A stretch of 64,000 nt of DNA, taken from assembly GCA_963619325.1 (NCBI GenBank), contig CAVEVQ010000009.1:5013-69012 (forward strand), read 5' to 3'. This DNA is from UBA1181 sp963619325 (GTDB lineage Bacteria; Bacteroidota; Bacteroidia; Bacteroidales; Paludibacteraceae). How positions within the stretch are numbered: the first letter of the stretch is position 1; each line of letters opens with the position of its first letter. Of this stretch, positions 9,007 to 17,607 are shown one piece after another. The notes under the pieces were generated by a model. The model was not told the DNA's origin. It did no database searches and worked only from the letters and a program-made list of their open reading frames with translations. The translations under genes and the position numbers were made by a program.

Positions 9007-9735
9007 ATGGAAAATGATATGATAAGAGTCATAATAATTGATGACGAATTTCCTGCTCGTAAGCTTTTATCGGAATATGTGTCTAAAATGTCCAATCTTG
9101 AGTTGGTTGGCGTCTGCGAGGATGCTATGCGTGCCATGGAATTATTACAGAAAGAAAATGTCGATTTGATCTTGTCCGATATTCAGATGCCTGATCTTTC
9201 TGGTTTGGATTTCTTCAAGTCTCTGCAAAATAAACCTTTAATCATCTTCACCACAGCCTACAAAGAATATGCTTTGGAGAGTTATGAGTTGGAGGCTGTT
9301 GATTATCTTCTTAAACCAATCCCATTCTCACGTTTCGTTCAGGCTATCAATAAGGTCTCCGAACGTATGAACTTGAAGAGGAATGTTTCGTCTGCTTCAG
9401 CCAACGAGATATCAAAACCTGAAAAGGATTATTTTATGGTGAAGGCTGATTATAAACTTTATCGTATCGATTACGCCAGCCTCATCTATATCGAGGGACA
9501 AAGTGAGTATGTTACTTTCCACATGAAAGATAAAAAAAGAATCACGGCCTACTACTCCCTGAAGAAATTGGAAGAGGAATTGCCATCCGACCAATTCATC
9601 CGTGTCCATAAGTCGTATATCGTATCTATCGCAAACATTGAGGCTGTAGAGGGTAATATGGTGTTAATCAATGGACAGCGACTTTCAATCGGAAAGAACT
9701 ACAAGGATGCTTTCTTGGAAAAATTAGGGCAATAA
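9007..9735 (+). CDS. LytTR-family response regulator
   Basis: A 242-residue DNA-binding response regulator. The receiver domain (about 5-125) has acidic DDE near 12-14, the phosphorylation site D58 in LSDIQMP, and the conserved Lys in LLKPIPF. The LytTR DNA-binding domain (about 140-240) shows the usual IYIEGQSEYVTFH and FIRVHKSYIVSI blocks. The start is uncertain: a GTG at 9001, ATG at 9007 and ATG at 9019 are all in frame; 9007 is preferred, and 9019 (MIRVIIIDDE) is equally plausible. It forms a two-component pair with the kinase just upstream. Targets cannot be deduced from this window. Confidence 0.9.
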   Translation: MENDMIRVIIIDDEFPARKLLSEYVSKMSNLELVGVCEDAMRAMELLQKENVDLILSDIQMPDLSGLDFFKSLQNKPLIIFTTAYKEYALESYELEAVDYLLKPIPFSRFVQAINKVSERMNLKRNVSSASANEISKPEKDYFMVKADYKLYRIDYASLIYIEGQSEYVTFHMKDKKRITAYYSLKKLEEELPSDQFIRVHKSYIVSIANIEAVEGNMVLINGQRLSIGKNYKDAFLEKLGQ

Positions 9736-9765
9736 CCGCAAAAAAAAACTGTTTCATGGAAATAG

Positions 9766-9800
9766 AAAAAGGATTGAAGTTGTTACTCAATCCTTTTTTT
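9766..9800 (+). terminator. Rho-independent terminator after the response regulator
   Basis: A 12-bp stem (9766-9777 with 9787-9798), 9-base loop, and T run to 9800. Confidence 0.85.
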
Positions 9801-9822
9801 TATAACCTGTTCAAAAAGGAAA

Positions 9823-9854
9823 CGCGATGCAAAGTTTCACAACTTTGCATCGCG
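9823..9854 (-). terminator. Strong GC-rich hairpin, probable terminator of the tolC-like gene
   Basis: A perfect 13-bp inverted repeat (CGCGATGCAAAGT at 9823-9835 with its complement at 9842-9854) encloses a 6-base loop. On the minus strand it is followed by TTTCCTTTTTG, so it can end transcription coming from the gene that stops at 9941. Flanking GGAAA/TTTCC arms could lengthen the stem. Confidence 0.6.
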
Positions 9855-9940
9855 CCGAACGTTTCCGTTCTAAAAAATGAAAACAAACACTATTATGAAA
9901 AAGTTTCTATTTTATAATGAAAAAGAAAACGGGGAATCTA

Positions 9941-11254
9941 CTACTCAATAGCAACTGCGATACCTTGATAGATATTCAAAAGCTGAATATTCAGAAGTGC
10001 GGTGTACTTAGCTTGGATTGTCGCCTGTTGGGCTGTGAGGAGTGAGTTCTTTTCGCTGAGCATTTCAAAAGGTGTTTTAGCTCCTAACGTGTATTTCTCA
10101 CTCGTTAACTCATAACTCGTTTCCATCGCTTCTTCATTGGCTTTCGCTGCTACATAACTCTGCTGCGCTGCGACCGCATCGTTGTGCGAAGTCTCAATGA
10201 GTTTCTTTAAATCATCCTTCACTTTCTCTAAAGTGAGCGAACTCATCGTTTTCTCCAAATAGGCTTTCTGTTTTTCAGACTTTCTGTTTCGGTTGTCTAA
10301 GATAGAGTAACTCAGTGTTACACCCACACTCTCGCCGAAATTTTGCTTTATTTGTTCGCTTGTCGAGAGTTCTGCTGTCGAATTATGGCCTGTCCCGACA
10401 TTTGCTTGCAAACTAATGTTAGGATAGTAGCCCGACTTCGCAACTTTTATGTTCAAGTCTGACATCGTCTCCTCCAACTCTGCTGCTCGAACATCGGGTC
10501 TCGTCTGCAATGCGATATCGTATGCCTCCGCTTTCGTCGGCAAGGCTACTAACACAGCCTCTTCCGAAATTTCAGGAGTGTAGACATCCATATCTTCGCC
10601 ATCAAGCCTTAACAATAGTTTCAAATTCAATTTGGCCTCTGTCAAATCGTTTTCTGCAACCACTAATTGGTATTTCTCTTTGGCATATTGCGCCTCAATT
10701 TGTGCAAAATCACTTTTTGAGATAGAACCTGCTTCATAGAGATTTTTGCTACGATCATACTCTGCTTCTGCAACTTCCAACGAACTCTGCTTCGTCTTCA
10801 AATTCTCTACAGCGTATAGCACCTGGATGTAGTAGGTTACAACTAAAACTTTAACGTTTTCTTCCGTCTCATCAACATTAACTGAGTCTATGCGCTCTTG
10901 CAACAACTGCTTTTTAATGTTGTATTTCCGCTTGAACCCGTTGAAGACAGTCCACGAGGCATTCAAATTGTAGTTGCCGTTGTAGGAGGTTTTGTCTAAA
11001 CCTTCTTCTATCCATGGACTGTTGCTCAAGGCGTGCGAGGTAGAGAAATTCAGACTCGGCTGCCATTGCGCCTTCGCTAATTTCGTGTCTACTTGTCCTT
11101 CAAGGATTGTTATCGCTCCTTTTTGCATATCAATGCTCTTCTCCATTGCGTAATCCATACACTTTTGAAGATCCCACGCATCTTCCGCCGACGCCTGCGT
11201 TCCAATTATTGCAAATACACTTGCAAGAAGGCTAATTTTGAAGTTTACTTTCAT
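9941..11254 (-). CDS. TolC-family outer membrane efflux protein
   Basis: A 437-residue outer membrane channel. A signal peptide (residues 1-23, ending QASA) precedes two outer-membrane-efflux repeats (about 28-220 and 235-435) rich in long amphipathic helices (for example AEAEYDRSKNLYEAGSISKS), the pattern of the TolC periplasmic tunnel. Length is typical. Such proteins trimerise and connect to an inner-membrane pump through an adaptor; no pump or adaptor gene is next to it, so the export partner is unknown. A strong promoter at 11280-11309 drives it, and a hairpin at 9823 ends it, so it is probably monocistronic. Confidence 0.9.
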   Translation of the reverse strand: MKVNFKISLLASVFAIIGTQASAEDAWDLQKCMDYAMEKSIDMQKGAITILEGQVDTKLAKAQWQPSLNFSTSHALSNSPWIEEGLDKTSYNGNYNLNASWTVFNGFKRKYNIKKQLLQERIDSVNVDETEENVKVLVVTYYIQVLYAVENLKTKQSSLEVAEAEYDRSKNLYEAGSISKSDFAQIEAQYAKEKYQLVVAENDLTEAKLNLKLLLRLDGEDMDVYTPEISEEAVLVALPTKAEAYDIALQTRPDVRAAELEETMSDLNIKVAKSGYYPNISLQANVGTGHNSTAELSTSEQIKQNFGESVGVTLSYSILDNRNRKSEKQKAYLEKTMSSLTLEKVKDDLKKLIETSHNDAVAAQQSYVAAKANEEAMETSYELTSEKYTLGAKTPFEMLSEKNSLLTAQQATIQAKYTALLNIQLLNIYQGIAVAIE

Positions 11255-11279
11255 CTTCTACCTCGTTTTCTGTTCATCG

Positions 11280-11309
11280 CAAATGTAGGACGCACTTCAA
11301 CATTTCAAA
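11280..11309 (-). promoter_or_regulatory. Promoter of the tolC-like gene
   Basis: Minus-strand TTTG (11306-11309), 18 bases, TACATTTG (11280-11287), 25 bases before the ATG at 11254. Confidence 0.7.
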
Positions 11310-11425
11310 TATTTTATTAGACTATGAAACACATTTAATAGACTAATATTTTCTTATTTCCAAATGTCAAACAAAATTCAGACATGAGGAAATACTTGTA
11401 TGTCTTTTAACACTTTTTAACTACA

Positions 11426-12772
11426 TTAACGAGCGAATGTAAGCAATTTTCCTTTCTTCTCTGTATCAAAACTACCCTCATCGTACACTATGTTTCCGTT
11501 GACGAAAGTTTTGTTTATTTTGTAGTTAAATGTCTCTCCTTCAACGGGAGACCATCCACATTTGTATTGAAGAGACTCCTTCGTAACCGTTACAGGACTG
11601 TCTGGCTCTACTAACACTAAGTCGGCAAAGTAACCCTTCCTGATAAATCCTCTCTTCTCAATATTGAAAATCTTGGCAGGGTTATGACACATTTTTTCAA
11701 CTACTTGCTCTCTTGTGAAATTTCCTTTCTTAGCCAATTCTAACATCATTTGGAGTGAGTTTTGAATGCTTGGAAATCCCGAAACAGCGTGAAGCACGTC
11801 TCCTTCTTTCTCACTCAAAAGGTGTGGCGCGTGGTCGGTCGCTACGGTGTCGATGATGCCCATCTCCACTGCCTTCAAAAGGTTTTCACGACTCTTCTGC
11901 TTCTTGATAGATGGGTTGCACTTGATTTTCGCACCTAATCGCTCGTAGTCTCTATCGTCAAACCAAAGATACCCTACACATGTCTCTGCTGTGATTTTCT
12001 TTTCTGCCAACGGCTTGTTGTTGAACAACGCCAATTCTTTGGCTGTGGTAAGGTGTAGCACATGCAAGCGTGTGCCGTATTTCTTCGCCAAGTCAATCAC
12101 TTTCGCTGTCGATTTGTAGCAAGCGTCGGAGTTGCGAATCACCTCATGGTATGAGATTGGAATTGGTTTCTCTCCGAACTCTGCTTTTACTTTCTCTAAA
12201 TTGGCTTGGATGGTCGCTTCGTCTTCGTTGTGTGTGGCAACGAGAATAGGCGACTTCTCAAATATCTGAGACAGAATGGCAGGGTCGTCCACTTTCATGT
12301 TGCCTGTAGAAGAACCTACGAACACTTTGATTCCGCAGACTTTGCTCTTGTCTACATTTATTATCTCATTGAGATTGTCGTTGTTTGCTCCAAGATAGAA
12401 AGAGTAGTTGGTCAGGCATTTCTTCTCTGCAATGGCAATCTTGTTGTCTATTTCGGCCATTGAGACTGTCTGTGGCAATGTGTTAGGCATATCCATGATG
12501 CTGGTAACTCCGCCTGCCACTGCCGCTCTCGACTCTGTCTCCATGTCTGCCTTTTGCGTCAGCCCAGGCTCGCGGAAATGTACGTGCGTGTCAATTACTC
12601 CAGGCAATAACCATTTGCCGTCTCCATCTATTATCTCTGCGTTCTTCAGTACGCTCTCTGGAACTTCGTCCCTAAAGATTTTAGAGATTTTCTCCCCTTT
12701 GATCAACACAGAACCTTTGAATGAGTTCCCTTCGTTGATAATCTTCACCTTATGGATAAGTATGTTTTTCAT
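11426..12772 (-). CDS. pyrC: Dihydroorotase
   Basis: Third step of de novo pyrimidine synthesis: reversible ring closure of N-carbamoyl-L-aspartate to dihydroorotate, in the cytoplasm. The 448-residue protein has the amidohydrolase barrel with the metal-binding HVHFREPG motif (about 63-70), a conserved Lys-containing stretch around KVFVGSSTGNM, two later histidines (SYHEV, LHVLHLTTA) and the catalytic Asp in ATDHAPHLL. These are the type I dihydroorotase signatures; allantoinase and hydantoinase relatives are less likely given the DHAPH context. It lies 113 bases after the GT2 gene on the same strand and may share its transcript; no separate promoter is evident. Confidence 0.9.
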   Translation of the reverse strand: MKNILIHKVKIINEGNSFKGSVLIKGEKISKIFRDEVPESVLKNAEIIDGDGKWLLPGVIDTHVHFREPGLTQKADMETESRAAVAGGVTSIMDMPNTLPQTVSMAEIDNKIAIAEKKCLTNYSFYLGANNDNLNEIINVDKSKVCGIKVFVGSSTGNMKVDDPAILSQIFEKSPILVATHNEDEATIQANLEKVKAEFGEKPIPISYHEVIRNSDACYKSTAKVIDLAKKYGTRLHVLHLTTAKELALFNNKPLAEKKITAETCVGYLWFDDRDYERLGAKIKCNPSIKKQKSRENLLKAVEMGIIDTVATDHAPHLLSEKEGDVLHAVSGFPSIQNSLQMMLELAKKGNFTREQVVEKMCHNPAKIFNIEKRGFIRKGYFADLVLVEPDSPVTVTKESLQYKCGWSPVEGETFNYKINKTFVNGNIVYDEGSFDTEKKGKLLTFAR

Positions 12773-12885
12773 GACGTATGACTATTATATACTTCGCATG
12801 GAAGTTCGTTTGCAATAAAATAATATTTATGGTAGTAAATATAGCGAAAAACAATGAACAAATAAACGCGTGATGTTTTTCTTCG

Positions 12886-13641
12886 CTATCTTTTTTCTCT
12901 GTTTTTCTTTGGGTATTTCTTGAAAAGACTATTCAGTTTTAGTCTTATCACACCGAAAACCGCCTCTCCGAATATTCCGCTGTTCATCTTCGACACACCC
13001 AAAACCCTGTTTACGAAGATGATAGGAACTTCTTTGATAGTGAACCCACACATGTAGGTGGTGAATTTCATCTCTATCTGAAAAGCATATCCGATGAACT
13101 TTATTTTGTCTAACTCGATCGTTTCCAGCACCTCTCGTCGGTAGCACGCAAAACCTGCGGTGGTGTCGGCTATCTTCATCCCCGTGATGACTCTTACATA
13201 GATAGAGGCAAAATACGACATCAGGACGCGCCCCATTGGCCAGTTCACCACATTGACACCGCTTGTGTAGCGAGAGCCAATGGCGAGGTCTGCTCCCTCT
13301 TCCGAACACGCTTTGTGTAGTTTCAACAAATCGTTGGGATTGTGAGAGAAGTCGGCATCCATCTCAAATATGTAGTCGTATTTGCGTTCTACTGCCCATT
13401 TGAAGCCTGCGATGTAGGCCGTGCCTAAACCTTGCTTCCCTGAACGCTCAATGAGGTGCAGGCGCTCTGAAAACTCGCTTTGAAGTCTTTTTACGATTTC
13501 CCCTGTGCCGTCTGGCGATCCATCGTCGATCACTAAGATATGAAACTGCTTGGGCAACGAAAAGACTGCTCTGCAGATATTCTCTATGTTCTCTTTTTCG
13601 TTGTAGGTAGGAATGATTACTACACCATCGTTGTTTTCCAT
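12886..13641 (-). CDS. Polyprenol-phosphate mannosyltransferase-like GT2 enzyme
   Basis: A 251-residue family 2 glycosyltransferase of the Dpm1 type. It opens with VVIIPTYNEKENIENI, has DDGSPDGTGEIV (nucleotide-binding), the metal-binding DAD of FEMDADFSHNP, and GSRYTSG, followed by a C-terminal amphipathic region with VPIIFVNRVLGVSKMN. Enzymes of this group move a sugar from a nucleotide donor onto a membrane polyprenol phosphate. There is no long C-terminal membrane domain, as in the short Dpm1 class. The sugar and acceptor pathway are unknown. A TAAATTTG box at 13797-13804 on the minus strand may be its promoter, implying a leader of about 150 bases. Confidence 0.85.
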   Translation of the reverse strand: MENNDGVVIIPTYNEKENIENICRAVFSLPKQFHILVIDDGSPDGTGEIVKRLQSEFSERLHLIERSGKQGLGTAYIAGFKWAVERKYDYIFEMDADFSHNPNDLLKLHKACSEEGADLAIGSRYTSGVNVVNWPMGRVLMSYFASIYVRVITGMKIADTTAGFACYRREVLETIELDKIKFIGYAFQIEMKFTTYMCGFTIKEVPIIFVNRVLGVSKMNSGIFGEAVFGVIRLKLNSLFKKYPKKNREKR

Positions 13642-13829
13642 TGCCTTCTAATTTTGGGCGATTTTGTTACTATACCATAACGATTCTCTTGGTCGCCTAT
13701 TGCATTAATCCATAGGTGTCCGATGATTTTTCATCTCTCTCTAAAAAAACTTTTTGTCAAAGAGACTTCTCATCACCTTTTAAAGAGCCGTATATGCAAA
13801 TTTAGAAAATGCTTTGGACTTTTATTCTT

Positions 13830-13849
13830 TATATTTGTAAATATCTTTG
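13830..13849 (+). promoter_or_regulatory. Candidate mfd promoter boxes
   Basis: Two overlapping -7-like boxes, TATATTTG (13830-13837) and TATCTTTG (13842-13849), lie 35-54 bases before the ATG at 13884. No -33 box sits at ideal spacing (nearest TTTG at 13813). Their position argues that the longer reading frame beginning at 13809 is not translated in full. Confidence 0.4.
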
Positions 13850-13883
13850 TAAAAAAATCTTAGAGTTGGAATTAGTCGATTTA

Positions 13884-16800
13884 ATGGGCCGGATAGAGTC
13901 TGATAATCAGGTGATTTCGGTAAAGAAATGGATGGAGAATAAAAAGGAGAAAAACCTGCTTCTGAAAGGAATGGAGGGTTCTTTTCGTGCCTTGTTGTTT
14001 TCAATGCTTTTTAAAGATTATCATGGGCAGTGGCTTATCGTGTTGAATGATGCGGAGTCCGCGTCTTATTTCTATTACGATATGACGCAATTGCTTGGCA
14101 ACGAAAATGTTTTATTCTATCCTGTCTCCTACAAAGGGTCTGCTAAATATGGTGAGAAACAGTTGGATGCCGCCAACGAGGTGCTTCGAACGGAGGTGTT
14201 AGATAGATTAGGACATGAAGTTGATGATTATGTGGTGGTTACTCATCCTGAAGCCTTGTCGGAGTTAGTCGTGAAAACGGAAGTTTTGCGGGAAAAGACA
14301 ATTCTTATTTCGAAGGACGACACAATTAACACGACAAAACTCGCACAGTCATTGTTTGAATTAGGATTCAATCGTGTCGATTTTGTTTATCAACCTGGCC
14401 AGTTCTCTGTCCGTGGTAGTATCATTGACATTTTTTCTTACTCTTGTGAATATCCTTTCCGTCTGGATTTCTTTGGTGACGATGTGGAGTCTATTCGTAC
14501 TTTTAACGTCGAAACTCAACTTTCAATTGAGGAGAAACAGAACATTGCGATTGTCCCCGATATTCATGGAAAGAAAGATGTGTCAGATTCGCTGATGAAT
14601 TTCTTGCCCTCGTCTGCCATCCTCTCGTTTTATGATTTTTCGTATGCTATGGATATGATCGGTGGAGAAGAGGTGAGGGCAAAAGAAAAAAAAGAGGAAA
14701 ATTCCGTCCTTTCGGTGGATGCTTTCTTAAAACGGTCGGTGGATTTCAGAAGAATAGAGTTTGGAGGACATGACAGTTTCTCCTCTTCTGAATCTATTGT
14801 CAAAGTGGATTTCCATACGCATCCTCAACCTGTTTTTTCAAAGAATTTTGATTTAATAACGAGTGATTTCAAACAGAAAATAGAGAACGGCTACGAAGTG
14901 TGCTTGTTGAGTGATAACAGACATCAAATAGAGCGTTTAGAATCCATTTTCGCAGATAAGGGTCTGAATATCTCGTTTACACCCGTTTTAAAGACGCTTC
15001 ATGAGGGTTTTGTTGTGGATTCGAAGCAACTTTGTTGTTATACAGACCATCAGGTCTTTAATCGATACCATAAATATTCCTTGCGTTCGGACAGGGCGCG
15101 CGATGGTCAGGCCGCTTTGACTCTGAAGGATTTGAACAGTTTCAAAGTGGGCGACTTCGTAGTGCATGTCGATTATGGCGTGGGGCGTTTCGGTGGATTG
15201 ATTCAGGTGGATGCCAATGGAAAAAAGCAGGAGGTCATCAAATTGCTATATAAAAATGACGATTTGCTGCTTGTAAGCATCCATTCGTTACATAAAATTT
15301 CAAGATATAGGGGAAAAGAGGGTGCTACGCCAACAGTTAGCAAATTGGGTACGGGCGCATGGCAGACGTTGAAAGAGCGGACGAAAAAGAAGGTCAAGGA
15401 TATTGCGCGCGACCTTATTGCGCTCTATGCCAAACGTCGGGAAGAGAAGGGTTATGCGTTCTCTGCAGACACCTTTTTGCAGTCGGAGTTGGAAGCCTCC
15501 TTCATCTATGAAGATACGCCAGACCAGCTGAAGACAACTCGTGAGGTGAAGGCGGATATGGAGCGAGATCTGCCGATGGACCGCCTTGTCTGTGGAGACG
15601 TAGGCTTTGGAAAGACGGAAATAGCCATTCGTGCGGCTTTTAAGGCCGCGTGCGACAACAAACAGGTTGCCGTTTTGGTGCCAACGACCGTTTTGGCGTT
15701 GCAACACTATAAAACGTTTTCGGAGAGGTTGAAGGATTTTCCGTGTAAGGTGGAATATCTGAATCGTTCCCGCTCTCAGAAGGATGTGAAGAGAATAGAG
15801 AAAGAGTTGTCGGATGGTGAGATCAACATCATGATTGGTACACAGAAAATCTTAGGTAAAGAGGTGAAATTTAAAGATTTAGGATTGCTGATTATTGATG
15901 AGGAGCAAAAATTTGGTGTCTCTGTAAAGGAGAAGATAAAGCAGATGAAGGTCAATGTCGATACGTTGACGATGACGGCGACTCCGATTCCGCGAACTTT
16001 GCAATTCTCTTTAATGGGCGCGCGCGACCTCTCTGTGATTAGCACTCCTCCTGCCAACCGTTACCCCGTGCAGACGGAATTACATTCATTCAACGAGGAT
16101 GTGATTCGAGATGCCATTCGTTACGAGATGGATCGCAATGGTCAAGTGTTCTTTATCAATAACAGGGTGCAGAATCTTCCTGAAATCGCCGCTCTGATTA
16201 ACCGTTTAGTGCCAGAGGCACGAGTGGCGATTGGACACGGACAGATGAAGGGGGAGGATTTAGAGAAAATCATCTTGGATTTCATTGATTACGAGTACGA
16301 TGTGTTGTTGGCGACGACAATCATTGAGTCGGGTATTGATATGCCCAACTGCAACACGATTATCGTGAACAATGCGCAGAATTTTGGCTTGAGCGATTTG
16401 CACCAGTTGCGTGGCCGCGTAGGCCGAAGCAACCGACGTGCTTTCTGCTATTTGCTTGCACCTCCGTTGTCGACGCTCACGCAAGATGCGCGACGGCGTT
16501 TGCAGGCTATCGAGAGTTTCTCGGAATTGGGTAGCGGTTTCAATATAGCCATGCAGGATCTGGATATTCGTGGCGCCGGGAATCTTCTTGGCGCGGAGCA
16601 AAGTGGATTTATCGCCGATTTGGGTTATGAAACCTATCAGAAAGTGTTGAACGAAGCGGTTATGGAATTGAAAATTGAGGAGTTCTCAGACATATACAAG
16701 GAAGAAGGTACGACATCCGTAGCCTCTTTGCCTGTAGTGATAGATTGTCAGGTAGAGACGGATATGGAGTTGACTTTCCCGTCGGATTATGTGGAGAATG

Positions 16801-17204
16801 TTTCAGAGAGAATGAGCCTCTATCGTGAATTGGACAATGTCAAGGATGAGGCGGAATTGCTGAATTTTGAGGCGAAGATGCGCGATCGTTTCGGTGATTT
16901 GCCTGAGCAGACGAAGAATCTGTTGACGCTTGTCCGTGTACGCTGGATGGCTCAGAGGTTGGGGTTTGAGAAGCTGACTCTAAAGCAAGGGCGTATGGTG
17001 GGCTATTTCGTGAGCGAAGAAAAGTCCCCTTATTTCCAGACAGATGCTTTTGGAAAAATTCTTGAGTATTTCCAGACTCATGTAGAGCGTTGCAAACTGC
17101 GCGACAATGCGGGGAAACGCTCAATCGTCTTTTCAGAGGTACAAACTGTGGCGGAAGCGTATGAAGTTCTGACTTCTGTTGAGAATATGAAAATCAGAGC
17201 GTGA
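13884..17204 (+). CDS. mfd: Transcription-repair coupling factor
   Basis: Large ATP-driven translocase that removes RNA polymerase stalled at DNA damage and recruits the UvrABC excision machinery. From the chosen start it has about 1,106 residues. Visible parts, in order: a UvrB-homology N-terminal region (QPGQFSVRGSIIDIFSY), the RNA-polymerase interaction domain (VGDFVVHVDYGVGRFGGL), the helicase core with Walker A GDVGFGKTE, IIDEEQKFGV (DEEQ box), TATPIPRTL, and GRVGRSNRRAFCYLL (motif VI), then the C-terminal TRCF domain. The start is uncertain: ATG 13884, TTG 13866 and ATG 13809 share the frame, and promoter-like boxes overlap the longest version. Monocistronic appearance. Confidence 0.95.
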   Translation: MGRIESDNQVISVKKWMENKKEKNLLLKGMEGSFRALLFSMLFKDYHGQWLIVLNDAESASYFYYDMTQLLGNENVLFYPVSYKGSAKYGEKQLDAANEVLRTEVLDRLGHEVDDYVVVTHPEALSELVVKTEVLREKTILISKDDTINTTKLAQSLFELGFNRVDFVYQPGQFSVRGSIIDIFSYSCEYPFRLDFFGDDVESIRTFNVETQLSIEEKQNIAIVPDIHGKKDVSDSLMNFLPSSAILSFYDFSYAMDMIGGEEVRAKEKKEENSVLSVDAFLKRSVDFRRIEFGGHDSFSSSESIVKVDFHTHPQPVFSKNFDLITSDFKQKIENGYEVCLLSDNRHQIERLESIFADKGLNISFTPVLKTLHEGFVVDSKQLCCYTDHQVFNRYHKYSLRSDRARDGQAALTLKDLNSFKVGDFVVHVDYGVGRFGGLIQVDANGKKQEVIKLLYKNDDLLLVSIHSLHKISRYRGKEGATPTVSKLGTGAWQTLKERTKKKVKDIARDLIALYAKRREEKGYAFSADTFLQSELEASFIYEDTPDQLKTTREVKADMERDLPMDRLVCGDVGFGKTEIAIRAAFKAACDNKQVAVLVPTTVLALQHYKTFSERLKDFPCKVEYLNRSRSQKDVKRIEKELSDGEINIMIGTQKILGKEVKFKDLGLLIIDEEQKFGVSVKEKIKQMKVNVDTLTMTATPIPRTLQFSLMGARDLSVISTPPANRYPVQTELHSFNEDVIRDAIRYEMDRNGQVFFINNRVQNLPEIAALINRLVPEARVAIGHGQMKGEDLEKIILDFIDYEYDVLLATTIIESGIDMPNCNTIIVNNAQNFGLSDLHQLRGRVGRSNRRAFCYLLAPPLSTLTQDARRRLQAIESFSELGSGFNIAMQDLDIRGAGNLLGAEQSGFIADLGYETYQKVLNEAVMELKIEEFSDIYKEEGTTSVASLPVVIDCQVETDMELTFPSDYVENVSERMSLYRELDNVKDEAELLNFEAKMRDRFGDLPEQTKNLLTLVRVRWMAQRLGFEKLTLKQGRMVGYFVSEEKSPYFQTDAFGKILEYFQTHVERCKLRDNAGKRSIVFSEVQTVAEAYEVLTSVENMKIRA

Positions 17205-17287
17205 AATCCGTGAAAAAAGAAGTGTGAAAAAGTCAAAAAAAATGAAAAAAAGTAGGTCGAAAATGGACAAAGAATAAAAAGCGGTTA

Positions 17288-17295
17288 TATATTTG
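17288..17295 (+). promoter_or_regulatory. -7 box of the ferredoxin gene
   Basis: TATATTTGCACC lies 27 bases before the ferredoxin ATG. The -7 box is exact; no clear -33 TTTG is seen at normal spacing. Confidence 0.5.
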
Positions 17296-17321
17296 CACCG
17301 TAACTTTAAAACTTGTTTATT

Positions 17322-17486
17322 ATGGCTTATGTAATTGGAGAAGATTGTGTAGCATGTGGAACTTGCGCAGGCGAGTGTCCAGTTGGCGCAATTTCAGAGG
17401 GTGATATCTATAAGATTGATCCTTCCGCTTGTACTGAGTGTGGAACTTGCGCAGATGCATGTCCTGCAGGTGCTATTTCAAAGTAA
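17322..17486 (+). CDS. Small 2[4Fe-4S] ferredoxin
   Basis: A 54-residue clostridial-type ferredoxin. Two CxxCxxCxxxCP motifs, CVACGTCAGECP and CTECGTCADACP, each bind a [4Fe-4S] cluster, and the two halves are clearly repeats (PVGAIS / PAGAIS). The protein is a soluble low-potential electron carrier, typically serving pyruvate:ferredoxin oxidoreductase, hydrogenase or Rnf in anaerobes, which fits a strictly anaerobic Bacteroidales lifestyle. It has its own promoter box and terminator, so it is expressed as a single gene between mfd and the glycosyltransferase. Confidence 0.95.
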   Translation: MAYVIGEDCVACGTCAGECPVGAISEGDIYKIDPSACTECGTCADACPAGAISK

Positions 17487-17507
17487 AAATTAGATTAGTC
17501 AAGGAAT

Positions 17508-17538
17508 GGGAGTGTTCGGGAGGACACTTCCTTTTTTA
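17508..17538 (+). terminator. Terminator after the ferredoxin gene
   Basis: GGGAGTGT (17508-17515) pairs with ACACTTCC (17524-17531, one G-T pair), followed by TTTTTT. Confidence 0.75.
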
Positions 17539-17555
17539 TTGTGGTCAAAACCTGT

Positions 17556-17563
17556 TATCTTTG
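17556..17563 (+). promoter_or_regulatory. -7 box of the glycosyltransferase operon
   Basis: TATCTTTG followed by CAGG lies 44 bases ahead of the ATG at 17608. The upstream box is not clear. Confidence 0.4.
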
Positions 17564-17607
17564 CAGGAGGATAATAAATAACGTTTATTAGAGGAATTGG
17601 GACGAAT

